The notes: generated by a model from the sequence alone, not told the origin. Positions 8,242-17,862 are shown, numbered from the stretch's first letter. The stretch is 64,000 bases of DNA from Asticcacaulis solisilvae (GCF_017875235.1 NZ_JAGGMI010000008.1:124001-188000), one strand, 5' to 3'. Numbers and translations are program-made.

Positions 8242-8515
8242 GTCACACGCCCACGCCAACCGTCCCGCCCTCACCGCGCGCGTCCGCCGCATTGCGGGCC
8301 AGCTTGCGGCCGTCGAAAAGGCGCTCGAGGCGGACGCCTCGTGCAGCGACGTCCTGCAACAGGTCGCGGCCGTGCGCGGCGCCATCAACGGGCTGATGGA
8401 TGAACTGATCGTCGACCACCTGCGCGAACACGTCGCCGCCCCGGGCCTCTCTTCCGAAGCCCGCAGCGACGGCGCCGAAGAGCTGATCGCCGTCATTCGC
8501 CGTTACGCCAAGTAG
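8240..8515 (+). CDS. dmeR: DmeR, RcnR/CsoR-family nickel/cobalt-responsive repressor
   Basis: A 91-residue all-helical repressor of the CsoR/RcnR family. The metal ligands H3, C35, H60 and H64 are exactly those of RcnR, which binds Ni(II) or Co(II). Copper-sensing CsoR would have Cys-His-Cys, and formaldehyde-sensing FrmR lacks the H64 ligand. The start at 8240 gives the expected MSH N-terminus. It is followed 7 nt later by a CDF efflux gene, the dmeRF arrangement known from rhizobia. Release from the G-tract operator on metal binding would switch on both genes. The start codon lies inside the operator, which suggests near-leaderless translation. Confidence 0.92.
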   Translation: MSHAHANRPALTARVRRIAGQLAAVEKALEADASCSDVLQQVAAVRGAINGLMDELIVDHLREHVAAPGLSSEARSDGAEELIAVIRRYAK

Positions 8516-8522
8516 CCCCGCC

Positions 8523-9461
8523 ATGCCGCTCAATCCTGTTCATGACCACGTCTTCCTCGGCCGCGCTCACGACGCCAACCGCCGCAAGACGCTGTGGGTC
8601 GTCGCCCTGACCGCCGTCATGATGGTCGGCGAGATCATCGCCGGCTACCTGACCGGCTCGATGGCGCTTCTGGCCGACGGTTTCCATATGGCGACGCACG
8701 CGGGCGCGCTTGGGGTGACCGCCGCCGCCTATGCTTTTGCCCGCAAACATGCCCACGACCGCGCCTTTAGCTTTGGCACGGGCAAGGTCGGCGACCTGGC
8801 GGGCTTCGCCTCGGCCCTGGTACTGGGCATGATCGCGCTCGGCATCGCCTGGGAATCGCTATGGCGGCTGTTTGAGCCCGCGAACGTCGCCTTTACTGAA
8901 GCCATCTGGGTGGCGGTGCTGGGTTTGATCGTCAATGTCGCCAGCGTCTTCCTGCTGTCGGGCGGCGGCCATCATCATGGCCACGATCATCACGGTCATG
9001 ATCATCATGACCACGGGCACGGGCACGGGCACGGCAACGACAACAATATGAAGTCGGCCTACATGCACGTCCTGGCCGACGCCTTCACCTCGGTGCTGGC
9101 GATCGCGGCGCTCCTGGCCGGGCGCTATATCGGCTGGGTGTGGCTCGACCCGGTCATGGGCGTGGTCGGCGGCGTGGTCATCGGCCGCTGGTCGTGGTCG
9201 CTGATGAAGGCGACCGCCGCCGTGCTGCTCGACAAAACCGACGATCACGTCGCCGAAGAGATTCAGGCGCTGGTCGAAGCTTCGGGCGACACGAAAATCA
9301 TCGACCTGCATGTCTGGCGCATCGGTCCCGAAGCCCATGCCGCCATTGTCAGCGTGGCCGGAACCGCCGACAACGCCGCGATCCGCGCGCGCCTGAAACC
9401 CGTCCACGAGCTGGCCCACCTGACCGTGGAAACCTGGCCGGCGGAGACCGCATCGAGCTAG
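8523..9461 (+). CDS. dmeF: DmeF, cation diffusion facilitator (Co/Ni efflux)
   Basis: A 312-residue inner-membrane CDF transporter with six predicted membrane segments. The transport site is formed by residues such as D52/H55 (LADGFHM) and H182/D186 (HVLAD). Between them lies a histidine/aspartate-rich loop (about residues 148-171), typical of DmeF proteins that export cobalt and nickel by proton antiport. The cytoplasmic C-terminal domain (about 230-312) is the usual CDF dimerisation domain. It is co-transcribed with dmeR. The stop codon TAG (9459-9461) is part of the adjoining palindromic element. Confidence 0.92.
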   Translation: MPLNPVHDHVFLGRAHDANRRKTLWVVALTAVMMVGEIIAGYLTGSMALLADGFHMATHAGALGVTAAAYAFARKHAHDRAFSFGTGKVGDLAGFASALVLGMIALGIAWESLWRLFEPANVAFTEAIWVAVLGLIVNVASVFLLSGGGHHHGHDHHGHDHHDHGHGHGHGNDNNMKSAYMHVLADAFTSVLAIAALLAGRYIGWVWLDPVMGVVGGVVIGRWSWSLMKATAAVLLDKTDDHVAEEIQALVEASGDTKIIDLHVWRIGPEAHAAIVSVAGTADNAAIRARLKPVHELAHLTVETWPAETASS

Positions 9462-9562
9462 AGCGATATGGCGAAAAGTGTAAGCGGTTTTCGCCTTAAA
9501 TATCGCGACAAAACAAAACTTAGATCGGTATGATGTTTCCACTTAAAATCATACCGATCTAA
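9458..9562. repeat. Two-module palindromic element, copy A
   Basis: About 105 bp starting at the CTAG that supplies the dmeF stop. Module 1 pairs GCGATAT with ATATCGC, with an inner GGCGAAAA/TTTTCGCC stem. Module 2 pairs TTAGATCGGTATGAT with ATCATACCGATCTAA around GTTTCCACTTAAA-like loop sequence. Near-identical copies lie at 50739-50844, 51867-51960 (inverted, truncated) and 62242-62360. The two-large-palindrome design resembles RIME/Bru-RS elements known from rhizobia and Brucella (general resemblance only). Confidence 0.9.
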
Positions 9563-9669
9563 GCGCCGGCGTCCGGCCGACGGATATTCCGCCCCAACTT
9601 CATGTCCTGATATGCGGCGCCGCGTCATCAGGCGGGGCCTGGTCATCCGGCGAGTTAACCGACTCCCGG

Positions 9670-10800
9670 TTACTCCGCCGGCAGAAGTGACCTTGGCGAC
9701 CGCTTTGTCCGGGCGCCCGTCGCAAACGAAAGCAGGGTCGGCGCAAACCTCATCATTGCAAAATAGCAGGCCAGAAGCATGGCAATCAAAAGCGTCGGTA
9801 CTGCGAGATATATCGCGATCAGTGTCAGGCTGTCATCGGGCCGGACGACGCGGTAAACCACCCTGCGCACCAGGGTCAGCAAAGGCTCATGCGCGGCGAA
9901 GACGAAAAAGCTCGCCGGCGCGAGTGTTGTCAGAACCCTACTCACACCTGGCGACATCAGGCTGAACCGCGTCAGGAAGAGCGCGCTCAGGCACCCCAGC
10001 AGGATTGTGGCATTATGAAGCGGACGATACCATGGTGTATCGAGCGACAGCAGGTCCGCGGCAATGGCGACGGCATAGGCGGCGACAATCCACGGACCGA
10101 ACCGGTCGGTCGCGAACAGGCTCATGCCCCTCATCGCCAGAGCCACGCCGCACAGAAAGAACAATGTGGACGAGAGCATATATTCCTGCGCCGGGAAAAG
10201 TCCTGAAAACCAAATGATCGCAATCGGTAATATCAGAAACAAGCGACTGAGCTTTAAAGCCCACCACAGTACAGGCCACAGCAGGACCAGAACCATAAGA
10301 TTGCGCGTGAACCAGAACTGATAGGCGTTGGGCGCCTGAGTAATGCCCAGTACGGCATTGAAAAAGTCAAACAAGGAGTAGTCGCTGACGCGCCGGTTGC
10401 TGCCTGAAAACAGGCCTGCGCTGCCTGGAAGAAACTCCAGGGCCAGATAGAGGACGACCGTCAACGTCGTCCAAAACAGATGCGGAACAAGCAGGGTGCC
10501 GACACGGTTTTTGATCTTCTCACGATAGGCACGCCACGAAAGCTGCACGCCAAGCTGGAGCAGATAGCCGGCCAAAACGAAATAGAGCGGCACGGCGATC
10601 CTGGCAATAATCGTCGAACCGGCATAACGGATGTAATAGTCGACGCCATGGCCAGTTGTGTGCAGGAGTGCCTGATCGCCCGTATAGATAGCACTGCTGA
10701 AAGCATGGATAAAAACGACCAGGACAATCAGCGGAAAACGCAAGGCGGTGATGCGGTCAGATGAGACCTTATCAACCTTACACTCCACGCTGTTTGCCAT
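9670..10800 (-). CDS. Acyltransferase-3 family membrane protein
   Basis: A 376-residue polytopic membrane protein of the acyltransferase-3 family (the OafA/NodX type), with about ten hydrophobic segments. The N-terminal part has the usual pattern: a first membrane segment followed by the H31 in VVFIHAF, near the catalytic histidine position of these enzymes. Members move acetyl or other acyl groups onto sugars of cell-surface polysaccharides or lipids. The gene stands alone between a palindromic element and an unrelated exported protein, so the acceptor cannot be named. Its third-base composition is somewhat less GC-rich than its neighbours. Confidence 0.8.
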   Translation of the reverse strand: MANSVECKVDKVSSDRITALRFPLIVLVVFIHAFSSAIYTGDQALLHTTGHGVDYYIRYAGSTIIARIAVPLYFVLAGYLLQLGVQLSWRAYREKIKNRVGTLLVPHLFWTTLTVVLYLALEFLPGSAGLFSGSNRRVSDYSLFDFFNAVLGITQAPNAYQFWFTRNLMVLVLLWPVLWWALKLSRLFLILPIAIIWFSGLFPAQEYMLSSTLFFLCGVALAMRGMSLFATDRFGPWIVAAYAVAIAADLLSLDTPWYRPLHNATILLGCLSALFLTRFSLMSPGVSRVLTTLAPASFFVFAAHEPLLTLVRRVVYRVVRPDDSLTLIAIYLAVPTLLIAMLLACYFAMMRFAPTLLSFATGARTKRSPRSLLPAE

Positions 10801-10973
10801 CTAATCTATCCGGTCATGCCATAATATTACGACGAAAACCGAACACTCGCGTCTGATTTGCAAGAAATCACATAGGATCGCGACTTGATTTGATAAATAA
10901 TTGACAAGACGTGATAGATTGAGCCCGGTGCGTTCCCAAGCTCCGCCGGCGTGACCCCGGCGGCCATAGGCGC

Positions 10974-11699
10974 TCAATCGGCGGCGCTGACCGTCCTGAC
11001 CACCTTGCCGCTGTCATCCAGCATCTGGATCTGCGGATCTCCATTGGCGCCGACCAGCAGTTGCAGGCGCGGCCTTCCCCTGGCGTCGTTGAGCACCAGG
11101 GCCGATGCCCTGTCCCGCGTCGTGCCAAGATAGATGCGCGGCTGTCCCAGCCGCCCCTCGTCACCGAGGCGCTGCCAGTAGGCGCGCCGCTCAGCCGGTG
11201 CCAGCCTGTCCGCCTCGGCCATAAAGCCACTCTTCTCGGCGTTCGATGTCGTTGTAAAGGCTGGAACATCATTGATGATCAACGACGAGCTTGACGTCGT
11301 CTCGGTATCGGAATGCTTGAGCTGCAAGGCCTGGTCCTGGCGAAAGCGGTCGAACGACAGGGCCAGGCCGGCGCGGACCTTGCCGTCGGCGGTCATGCGA
11401 CCGTTCTGGATGAGGCCACCGTTTTCGGTGCCTTCGTCGTTGACGAACAACATGCCGGCCATGTTGGCGCGATCCGGGCGCGCGATTTCGACGCCCTGTT
11501 CGAAGCTGCCCGGGAACTGGGCGCGGTTGGAGATGATCAGGCGCTTGGTGCCGTCGGGCTCGACGATATTGATCCGGCCGACGGTGATTTCATCGAAGTG
11601 CGCGTGGTTCGACGCTTTGGCGCCGCACAGCAGCGCCACCCCGCCGACGACAGCCGCCGACGTGATGCAGCCCGCGAAAAAAGGATGAAATTTGAACAT
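10974..11699 (-). CDS. Exported protein of unknown function
   Basis: A 241-residue protein I do not recognise. It starts with a hydrophobic segment (residues 7-27) that should act as a signal anchor. Several stretches repeat the idea of a strand ending in a data-like motif (VGRINIVEPDGTKRLIISN, then RIYLGTTRDRASALVLNDARGRPRL in pieces, then QIQMLDDSGKVV), suggesting a beta-strand-rich repeat of about 25-40 residues. A similar N- and C-terminal pattern is seen in hypothetical proteins of many proteobacteria. Downstream on the same strand, after a 174-bp gap, lies the acyltransferase. No catalytic motif was found. Confidence 0.7.
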   Translation of the reverse strand: MFKFHPFFAGCITSAAVVGGVALLCGAKASNHAHFDEITVGRINIVEPDGTKRLIISNRAQFPGSFEQGVEIARPDRANMAGMLFVNDEGTENGGLIQNGRMTADGKVRAGLALSFDRFRQDQALQLKHSDTETTSSSSLIINDVPAFTTTSNAEKSGFMAEADRLAPAERRAYWQRLGDEGRLGQPRIYLGTTRDRASALVLNDARGRPRLQLLVGANGDPQIQMLDDSGKVVRTVSAAD

Positions 11700-11819
11700 G
11701 ATACCCCTCGTGATTCAATGCTTACATGAGAGGTACAACACCGCACTGACGGTGGCCAATTACAGTTTGGTAAGCCGTGCCATCGCCCCGCCGTGGCGGC
11801 GACGCAGGCCGCCCGTGCC

Positions 11820-13010
11820 TCAGAACAGTGCGGGGAAGTAGGCCTTCGCCTCCGGCCGCCACAACGTCTTCAACTCGGCATAGGGCACGACATAATATTC
11901 GCCCAGGCAGGCACTCATTACATGCGGCACGTCGGTCAGGCTGAAGACCAGCCCCTTGGCGTTGAACGACAGGGTATAACCATAGCCCAGGTCCTCGACC
12001 ACGCAGTCCGGCATGTCGGCGGCGCCGACGAACCACGGCGATTTCGGGGTCAGCTTCGCCTCCAGCGCCTTGTACTGCGCCGTCTCTGGCAGTTCGTCGC
12101 CTTCCTTCCAGCCTGCCGGCGTATCGTACAGCTTCAGCAGGCGGTTCATGTCGAGATTGCCCCCCGTCCTGAGGTCATAGCCCGCCAGCGACCAGAAATT
12201 GTTGGGATGCGCCCCGCCGCAATAGGTGCTGCCCGACTGCTCGACGAACATCAGGGCCGGTGTCACATAGCCGACCTTCACGTCGATATCCTCATAGCCT
12301 CCGAAGCCTTCGATCTGGTCGTTCTCCTTGCGCAGTTCGGCGCATTCCAGCGCACCCGACTGGTTGGCGTGCCGCCGGATGTCGAGTCGCGCATTGATCG
12401 TCTTCAGCATGGCCGGGTCCGCCATTTGGGTCATGCGGATAAAGCTTACGCCCGTGCTTTTGTGCGTGACCATGCGGTAGCCGACACCGTTCACGCGCGT
12501 TTCCGGGCCGTCGACCAAGTCGCCGTCATAAAGCTTCTGCAGGAAGGGATTGCCGCCGGCGGCCACCAGCACCTCTTCGTCCGAAACGACCATGGCCAGG
12601 GCGGAGGCCGTCTTCACATTCAGCGTCGTCGGGTAGTCGCGCGCGGAGACGCGCCTGAGCGCGACCGCTATGCGCGCTGGCTTGCGCGCGGCCTGCCAGG
12701 TGCCTTTCAGCCCCTCGCCCGCCGCGATCAGCTTCAGGGTCGCCGTCGCCGGACAGGTCTCTTCGTAGCAGGCCGGATCGCTTTCAGTGAAGGTCAGTGG
12801 CGCTGTCCCTGCCTGAAGCGCGATCGGGGTGCGGTATTTGCTGTAGAAGTACTGGCCTGACCGCAAGGTGGTGTTGCCGTCGCGGTAGCTGAGGACTTCC
12901 AGAACGACGGGGCTCTTGCCGATCGTGCCTTCATAGACGTCCTGGTGGATGGCCTGCGCGGCGGCGGGCAGCGCCAACAGGCTCAACAGCGCGGCGAGAC
13001 AGAGACGCAT
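11820..13010 (-). CDS. Exported DUF3298/RsiV-like domain protein
   Basis: A 396-residue protein; the start at 13010 gives a Sec signal peptide (residues 1-20, ending LPAAAQA). The C-terminal half contains CGGAHPNNFW (about residues 266-275), the hallmark motif region of DUF3298/RsiV-type domains, where it usually reads YxGGAHPN. Two cysteine pairs in the N-terminal half (CYEETC) suggest disulfides in the periplasm. Relatives include extracytoplasmic lysozyme-sensing and deacetylase-associated modules, but no catalytic role can be claimed here. It is probably a periplasmic protein of unknown ligand. Confidence 0.7.
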   Translation of the reverse strand: MRLCLAALLSLLALPAAAQAIHQDVYEGTIGKSPVVLEVLSYRDGNTTLRSGQYFYSKYRTPIALQAGTAPLTFTESDPACYEETCPATATLKLIAAGEGLKGTWQAARKPARIAVALRRVSARDYPTTLNVKTASALAMVVSDEEVLVAAGGNPFLQKLYDGDLVDGPETRVNGVGYRMVTHKSTGVSFIRMTQMADPAMLKTINARLDIRRHANQSGALECAELRKENDQIEGFGGYEDIDVKVGYVTPALMFVEQSGSTYCGGAHPNNFWSLAGYDLRTGGNLDMNRLLKLYDTPAGWKEGDELPETAQYKALEAKLTPKSPWFVGAADMPDCVVEDLGYGYTLSFNAKGLVFSLTDVPHVMSACLGEYYVVPYAELKTLWRPEAKAYFPALF

Positions 13011-13120
13011 GGCAATACCCCCTGGATGAGTTTGCCCATTCTTATCACGCTCCCGCCGGCGGGCAAGCGGGGCGACGCGCCATCTCCCGGCGTCCATCTA
13101 CGAAGGCGCCGCCTTCCCCT

Positions 13121-14614
13121 CTACGCCGCCGGTTCCGCCGCGCAATACTGCCGCAGGAAGGTCTCGTAATCCGGCAGCTTGGCCAGGGTCTCGGCGACGT
13201 TCGCCCGCATGGCGTCCAGCGACGCCCGCAGCTTATCCGGCGAGGTCAGCCGGGCGGCGTGGTGATAGCCCTCGGCATGAACACGCTGGCCCGGCAGCAC
13301 CTGCAGCCACGAATCGATGCGGAAGATCTCGTCCTCCTCCTGGTAGAGATGGCCGGTCTCGCGAAACAACTGCATGCGGAGCGCCAGGTCGTCCGGCACC
13401 GGATTGTCGCGGCGGGCGCGCCAGTAGTCGTTGTCGTCGCGCTCGGTCGCCTTGTAGTGCATGATGACGAAGTTGCGGATCTTCTCCACCTCGCGCGCGG
13501 TCGCGGTATTGAAACGCTGGACCAACGGCTCTCGGATGCCCTCGAACGGGAACATCTGCGCCAGGCGGACGGCGCAGATCTGCATCAGGTGGATATTGGT
13601 CGATTCCAGCGGCTCGATAAAGCCTGACGCCAGCCCGAACGCGATGACGTTCTTGTTCCAGATCTTCTTGCGCCGCCCGGTGCGGAAGCGGATGTGGATC
13701 GGCTCGCTGATCACCTTCGCCTGGAGCTGCGTCATGAAGGTGGCGTGGGCCTCGTCGTCCGACATGTGGTTGTTCGAGTATACGAAGCCGTTGCCGATGC
13801 GGTGCTGGAGCGGGATTTCCCACCGCCAGCCGGCGGAATGGGCAATCGCGCTGGTATAGGGGTTGAGACGGCCATAAAGCTCAGTCTGGCACGCCCAGGC
13901 GCTGTTGTTGGCCAGCCAGTGGTCCCAGTCCTCATAGCCCGTCTTCAGGGTCTGTTCGATCAGTATGCCCCTGAAGCCCGTGCAGTCGATGAACAGGTCG
14001 CCCTCGATGCGCTGGCCGGACTCGAGCGAGATGGCGGTAACAAAACCCGTCTCCGCGTCCTGGTCGACGTGGTTGATCCGGCCTTCGATGCGTCTAACGC
14101 CCGCGGCCTCGGCATGGCGGCGCAGGTAAGGCCCGTAGAGCGCGGTGTCGAAATGATAGGCGTAGCTCAGCGGCCCGTCCGGCCCGGCATAGAACCTGGC
14201 CGCTTCGCCCGCCAGCAGTTCCAGGCAATACTCCTGAAGGTCGCCGCCGAACCCCAGCGACCTGGCGTGCAGCCACATGTGGTGGAACGGCGCCAGCCAC
14301 GGCGACTTGCCGACAAAGCCGAACGAGTGGAAATAGTGATCGCCGATCCGCGACCAGTTGTCGAAGGAAATGCCCAGCTTGATCCCGGCCTGGCAGTTGC
14401 GCATGAAGTCGCGCTCATCGATGCCGAGATTGCGGTGGAACGAGCGGATGGTCGGGATGGTCGCCTCGCCGACGCCGACAATGCCAATCTCGGCCGATTC
14501 GACTAAAGTGATGTCGAGCAACGGCCCCAGAAGCTTGCCGAGCGCCGTCGCGACGCACCAGCCGGCCGTGCCGCCGCCCGCGATGACGACCTTGCGGATA
14601 ACCTGTTCAGCCAT
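13121..14614 (-). CDS. Flavin-dependent tryptophan halogenase (paralogue 1)
   Basis: A 497-residue FADH2-dependent halogenase-family enzyme. It has the FAD motif GGGTAGW (13-19), catalytic K79 in GIKLGISF at the same position as in PrnA, the halogenase signature GWRWEIP (262-268), and the catalytic glutamate E337 in EPLES. All key residues of the family are therefore present. The enzyme would make hypohalous acid from reduced flavin, oxygen and halide and chlorinate or brominate an aromatic substrate; the true substrate is not known for Caulobacter-type members, and free tryptophan is only a guess. It is transcribed away from two further paralogues; the shared 235-bp gap likely holds divergent promoters. 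Confidence 0.9.
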   Translation of the reverse strand: MAEQVIRKVVIAGGGTAGWCVATALGKLLGPLLDITLVESAEIGIVGVGEATIPTIRSFHRNLGIDERDFMRNCQAGIKLGISFDNWSRIGDHYFHSFGFVGKSPWLAPFHHMWLHARSLGFGGDLQEYCLELLAGEAARFYAGPDGPLSYAYHFDTALYGPYLRRHAEAAGVRRIEGRINHVDQDAETGFVTAISLESGQRIEGDLFIDCTGFRGILIEQTLKTGYEDWDHWLANNSAWACQTELYGRLNPYTSAIAHSAGWRWEIPLQHRIGNGFVYSNNHMSDDEAHATFMTQLQAKVISEPIHIRFRTGRRKKIWNKNVIAFGLASGFIEPLESTNIHLMQICAVRLAQMFPFEGIREPLVQRFNTATAREVEKIRNFVIMHYKATERDDNDYWRARRDNPVPDDLALRMQLFRETGHLYQEEDEIFRIDSWLQVLPGQRVHAEGYHHAARLTSPDKLRASLDAMRANVAETLAKLPDYETFLRQYCAAEPAA

Positions 14615-14849
14615 GATGTCTCCCCGAAATTTTTTATGGTTGGACAGCCCGCCGCGCGCATGGCTCGGCGCGTGGGGGAGGATGTCCCAGCTATAGCCGA
14701 TGTTACCGCTAAAACATCATCCAATTTTACGCCAGGCCGGCATCTCGCCGGCAAATTCGTCGCGGCCCCAGGCATGGCAATATCCCGCTTGACGCCGGAT
14801 GCTCCCGCCTGCGACACATTGAAAAAAACAAATCAGCAAAGGGAGCGGG

Positions 14850-16370
14850 ATGGACAGCCGGACGCCACGAAAAATCGTCATACTGGGCGGAGGCACGGCC
14901 GGATGGATGCTGGCCGCCTCCCTGACCAAGGTTTTCAACACGCGCCAGACCTCGGTGCGCCTGATCGAGTCCGGTGAGATCGGCATTGTCGGCGTCGGGG
15001 AATCGACCCTGCCGCAGGTGCGCGACTTCAACCAGTTCCTGGGGCTGGACGAAGTCGAGTTCATGCGCGAAACCAACGCAACCTTCAAGCTGGCGATCGA
15101 GTTCCGCGACTGGGCGCGCAAGGGCGATGTCTATTTCCATCCGTTCGGCACCCACGGACACCCCATCGAAGGCGTGCCCTTCTTCCAGTGCTGGCTGAGG
15201 GCCAAGGCGCACGGCCACCACTTCAATATCGACGACTTCTCATACCCCAGCGTCGCCAGCCGTGAGCAGAAGTTCGAATTCCCGTCCGAAGACCTGACGT
15301 CGATCCGTTCGACCTACTCCTACGCCTATCATTTCGATGCCTATCTCTATGCCAAATACCTGCGGCGCTGGTCGGAAAAGCGCGGCCTCAAGCGCACCGA
15401 AGGCACGGTGGTCGATGTCACGCTCCACCCGGAAAACGGCTACATCAAGTCCCTGACCCTGGCGTCGGGCGAGGTCGTCAAGGGCGACATCTTCATCGAC
15501 TGTTCGGGCTTCCGCGCCCTGCTGATCGGCGAAGCGCTCAAGGTCGGCTGGGAGGACTGGGCGGACTGGCTGCCGTGCGACCGGGCGTGGGCCATCTCGT
15601 GCGGCCTCGACGATGAATACTTCGCCACGACGCGCTGCACGGCGCGCGAGGCCGGCTGGCAGTGGCGCATTCCCCTTCAGAACCGCATCGGCACCGGCTA
15701 CGTCTTCTCCAGCCGCTTCACGACCGAAGAGCGGGCGCGCGAAGTGCTGATGGAGAATCTCGACGGTCCCGCCATCGGCGATCCACGCCTGATCCGCTTC
15801 CGCTCCGGCCGCCGCAAGACGTCCTGGTACAAAAACTGCATTTCGCTCGGCCTGGCCAGCGGCTTCCTCGAGCCCCTGGAATCGACCAGCATCTACATGT
15901 CCCAGATCGCCGTGAATTTCCTGATGCGGCTGTTTCCGGAACAGGAGATCGATCCCGCCCTGGCCGAGGAATATAACCGCCTGGTCGATATCGAATATAC
16001 CCGCGTCCGCGACTTCCTGGTGTTGCACTACCACGCTTCGGGCGAACGCACCGGCGACCTGTGGAAGCACGTCCAGACCATGACGCTGCCGGACAGCCTC
16101 TCCGACAAGATGGAGATCTTCAGGCGGCGCGGCCACATCCACCGCTACAAGGACGGGCTGTTCTCGCCGGCCAGCTGGATCGCGGTCTATACCGGCCAGC
16201 GCATTTCGCCGGGCGGCTATGATCCCCAGGCCGACAATATCAGCCTCGATACCATGCTGAAGACCATGACCGACCTGCGCGACCACATTGCGTCCAATGT
16301 CGCGACCATGCCGGGGCACTACGACTTCGTGCGCGATTACACCCACTCCAAAGGCGCAGCGCATGTCTGA
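14850..16370 (+). CDS. Flavin-dependent tryptophan halogenase (paralogue 2)
   Basis: A 506-residue paralogue of the divergent gene. It has the FAD motif GGGTAGW (13-19), catalytic K80 in TFKLAIEF, GWQWRIP (269-275) and E344 in EPLESTS, so it should be active. A GGGAGCGGG ribosome site precedes the ATG. The C-terminal substrate region differs from paralogue 1, suggesting a different substrate. The 3' end overlaps the start of the third paralogue by 8 bp, so the two are co-translated. A flavin reductase, needed to supply FADH2, is not encoded nearby. Confidence 0.9.
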   Translation: MDSRTPRKIVILGGGTAGWMLAASLTKVFNTRQTSVRLIESGEIGIVGVGESTLPQVRDFNQFLGLDEVEFMRETNATFKLAIEFRDWARKGDVYFHPFGTHGHPIEGVPFFQCWLRAKAHGHHFNIDDFSYPSVASREQKFEFPSEDLTSIRSTYSYAYHFDAYLYAKYLRRWSEKRGLKRTEGTVVDVTLHPENGYIKSLTLASGEVVKGDIFIDCSGFRALLIGEALKVGWEDWADWLPCDRAWAISCGLDDEYFATTRCTAREAGWQWRIPLQNRIGTGYVFSSRFTTEERAREVLMENLDGPAIGDPRLIRFRSGRRKTSWYKNCISLGLASGFLEPLESTSIYMSQIAVNFLMRLFPEQEIDPALAEEYNRLVDIEYTRVRDFLVLHYHASGERTGDLWKHVQTMTLPDSLSDKMEIFRRRGHIHRYKDGLFSPASWIAVYTGQRISPGGYDPQADNISLDTMLKTMTDLRDHIASNVATMPGHYDFVRDYTHSKGAAHV

Positions 16371-17862
16371 AGCTTCCCGGATCCGTAAACTCGTCATCGT
16401 CGGACGCGACGAAGCGCTCTGGCTGGCCGCCAGCATCCTGCGCGGGTCATTCCATCGCACCGCGATCGAAATCACCGCCGTCGAGCTGCCGTCACGACGC
16501 CACGCCATCGACGTCATCCCTACCCTGCGCAACCAGCAGGCCTTCCACGGCCTGCTGCACATTCCCGAAGGGCCGTTGATGGGTACGGCGCAGGCGACAT
16601 TCACCCTGGGCCAGCGCTTCGTCGGATTTTCCGGAGGCGAGCCCCCGTTTACGCATCCTTACGGCACCTATGGCCCGGCGATCAACCGCGTACGCTTTCA
16701 CCAGTTCTGGGTGAAGGCGCACAAGAAGGGACAGGCGCAGGCCTACGACACCTTCTCGCTGAACGCCGCCGCCGCCGGCAAGGGCCGCTTCTTCCTGCCC
16801 GACAACGACATCGACGCCTTCGCCGAATGTGACTACGGCTATCATCTCGACGCCGTTGCCTATTGCCAGGTCCTGAAGCAGTTATTGCTGGCCCGCGGCG
16901 GCGTCACCCATATCGAAACCACCGGCATTGGCGCCGTCACGCGCGACCCGGCAAACGGCGATATCGCCTCGGTGCAACTGGCGAACGGCCATGCCGTCAC
17001 CGGCGACCTGTTCATCGACGCGTCCGGCGCCGACAGCCTGCTGCTGGGCGAAGCGATGCAGGCGCCGTTGGTGTCGTGGACGCAATGGTTCCCCTGCGAC
17101 CGCGTCCTGACAGCCATGGGGCCGCCGCTTAGCCCCCTGCCCGCCTTCAGCCAGGTCTCCGCGTTCCGTTCCGGCTGGACCATGCTGACGCCCCTGCGCA
17201 ACCGCACCGGCATCCAGCTTGTCTATCGCGGCGCCGAACTGAGCGACACGGACGCCACCAACATGGCCCCCAGGCTGATGGGGTTGCCACTGGCGCCCGT
17301 TACCCATGTCGCGGCCAGTGCGCCAGGCTTCCGTCAGCCCTGGGTCGGCAACTGCATCGGCATCGGCGAGGCCTCCACCCGCTTCGACCCGATCGACAAT
17401 GTCGGGCTGCAAAGCCTCATGCTGGGGCTGTCGCACCTGACGTCGCTCCTGCCGCTCGACCGGAACATGGCGGCGGAACGCAAGGAGTTCAATCTCAACG
17501 TCACCTCGGGGCTGGAACGCCTGCGCGACTACCAGATCTGTCACTACAAGCTGAACAAGCGGGTGGGTGAGCCCATGTGGGACCAATGCCGCGACATGGC
17601 CGTACCCGACGCCCTGGCTTACAAGATCAAGCTGTTCGCGGCGCGCGGCCACCTGGTCGAATACGACGACGAAACCTTCGTCGAACACGACTGGCACGCC
17701 CTGTTCCTCGGGCATGGCCTCATTCCGGGCGCCTACGACCCGGTGGTCGACCAGACGCCGGACACCGAGGTGGCCCGGCAGCTTCAACAGCGACTCACCT
17801 TCATCAAGGAGAAGGTCGCGGACATGAAGCCGATGGAGGCCTATTTTACCCACAAGGGATAG
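16363..17862 (+). CDS. Tryptophan-halogenase-like protein lacking catalytic residues (paralogue 3)
   Basis: A 499-residue relative that starts at the ATG at 16363, overlapping paralogue 2 by 8 bp. Its length and overall pattern follow the family, but the FAD loop reads VGRDEALW (13-20) instead of GGGxAGW, the catalytic lysine is T81, the WxWxIP motif reads GWTMLTP (271-277), and the catalytic glutamate is D345. It is unlikely to halogenate. The reading frame is intact and shows no sign of decay, so it may serve as a partner or regulatory subunit of paralogue 2. A different flavin reaction cannot be excluded. Confidence 0.85.
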   Translation: MSEASRIRKLVIVGRDEALWLAASILRGSFHRTAIEITAVELPSRRHAIDVIPTLRNQQAFHGLLHIPEGPLMGTAQATFTLGQRFVGFSGGEPPFTHPYGTYGPAINRVRFHQFWVKAHKKGQAQAYDTFSLNAAAAGKGRFFLPDNDIDAFAECDYGYHLDAVAYCQVLKQLLLARGGVTHIETTGIGAVTRDPANGDIASVQLANGHAVTGDLFIDASGADSLLLGEAMQAPLVSWTQWFPCDRVLTAMGPPLSPLPAFSQVSAFRSGWTMLTPLRNRTGIQLVYRGAELSDTDATNMAPRLMGLPLAPVTHVAASAPGFRQPWVGNCIGIGEASTRFDPIDNVGLQSLMLGLSHLTSLLPLDRNMAAERKEFNLNVTSGLERLRDYQICHYKLNKRVGEPMWDQCRDMAVPDALAYKIKLFAARGHLVEYDDETFVEHDWHALFLGHGLIPGAYDPVVDQTPDTEVARQLQQRLTFIKEKVADMKPMEAYFTHKG

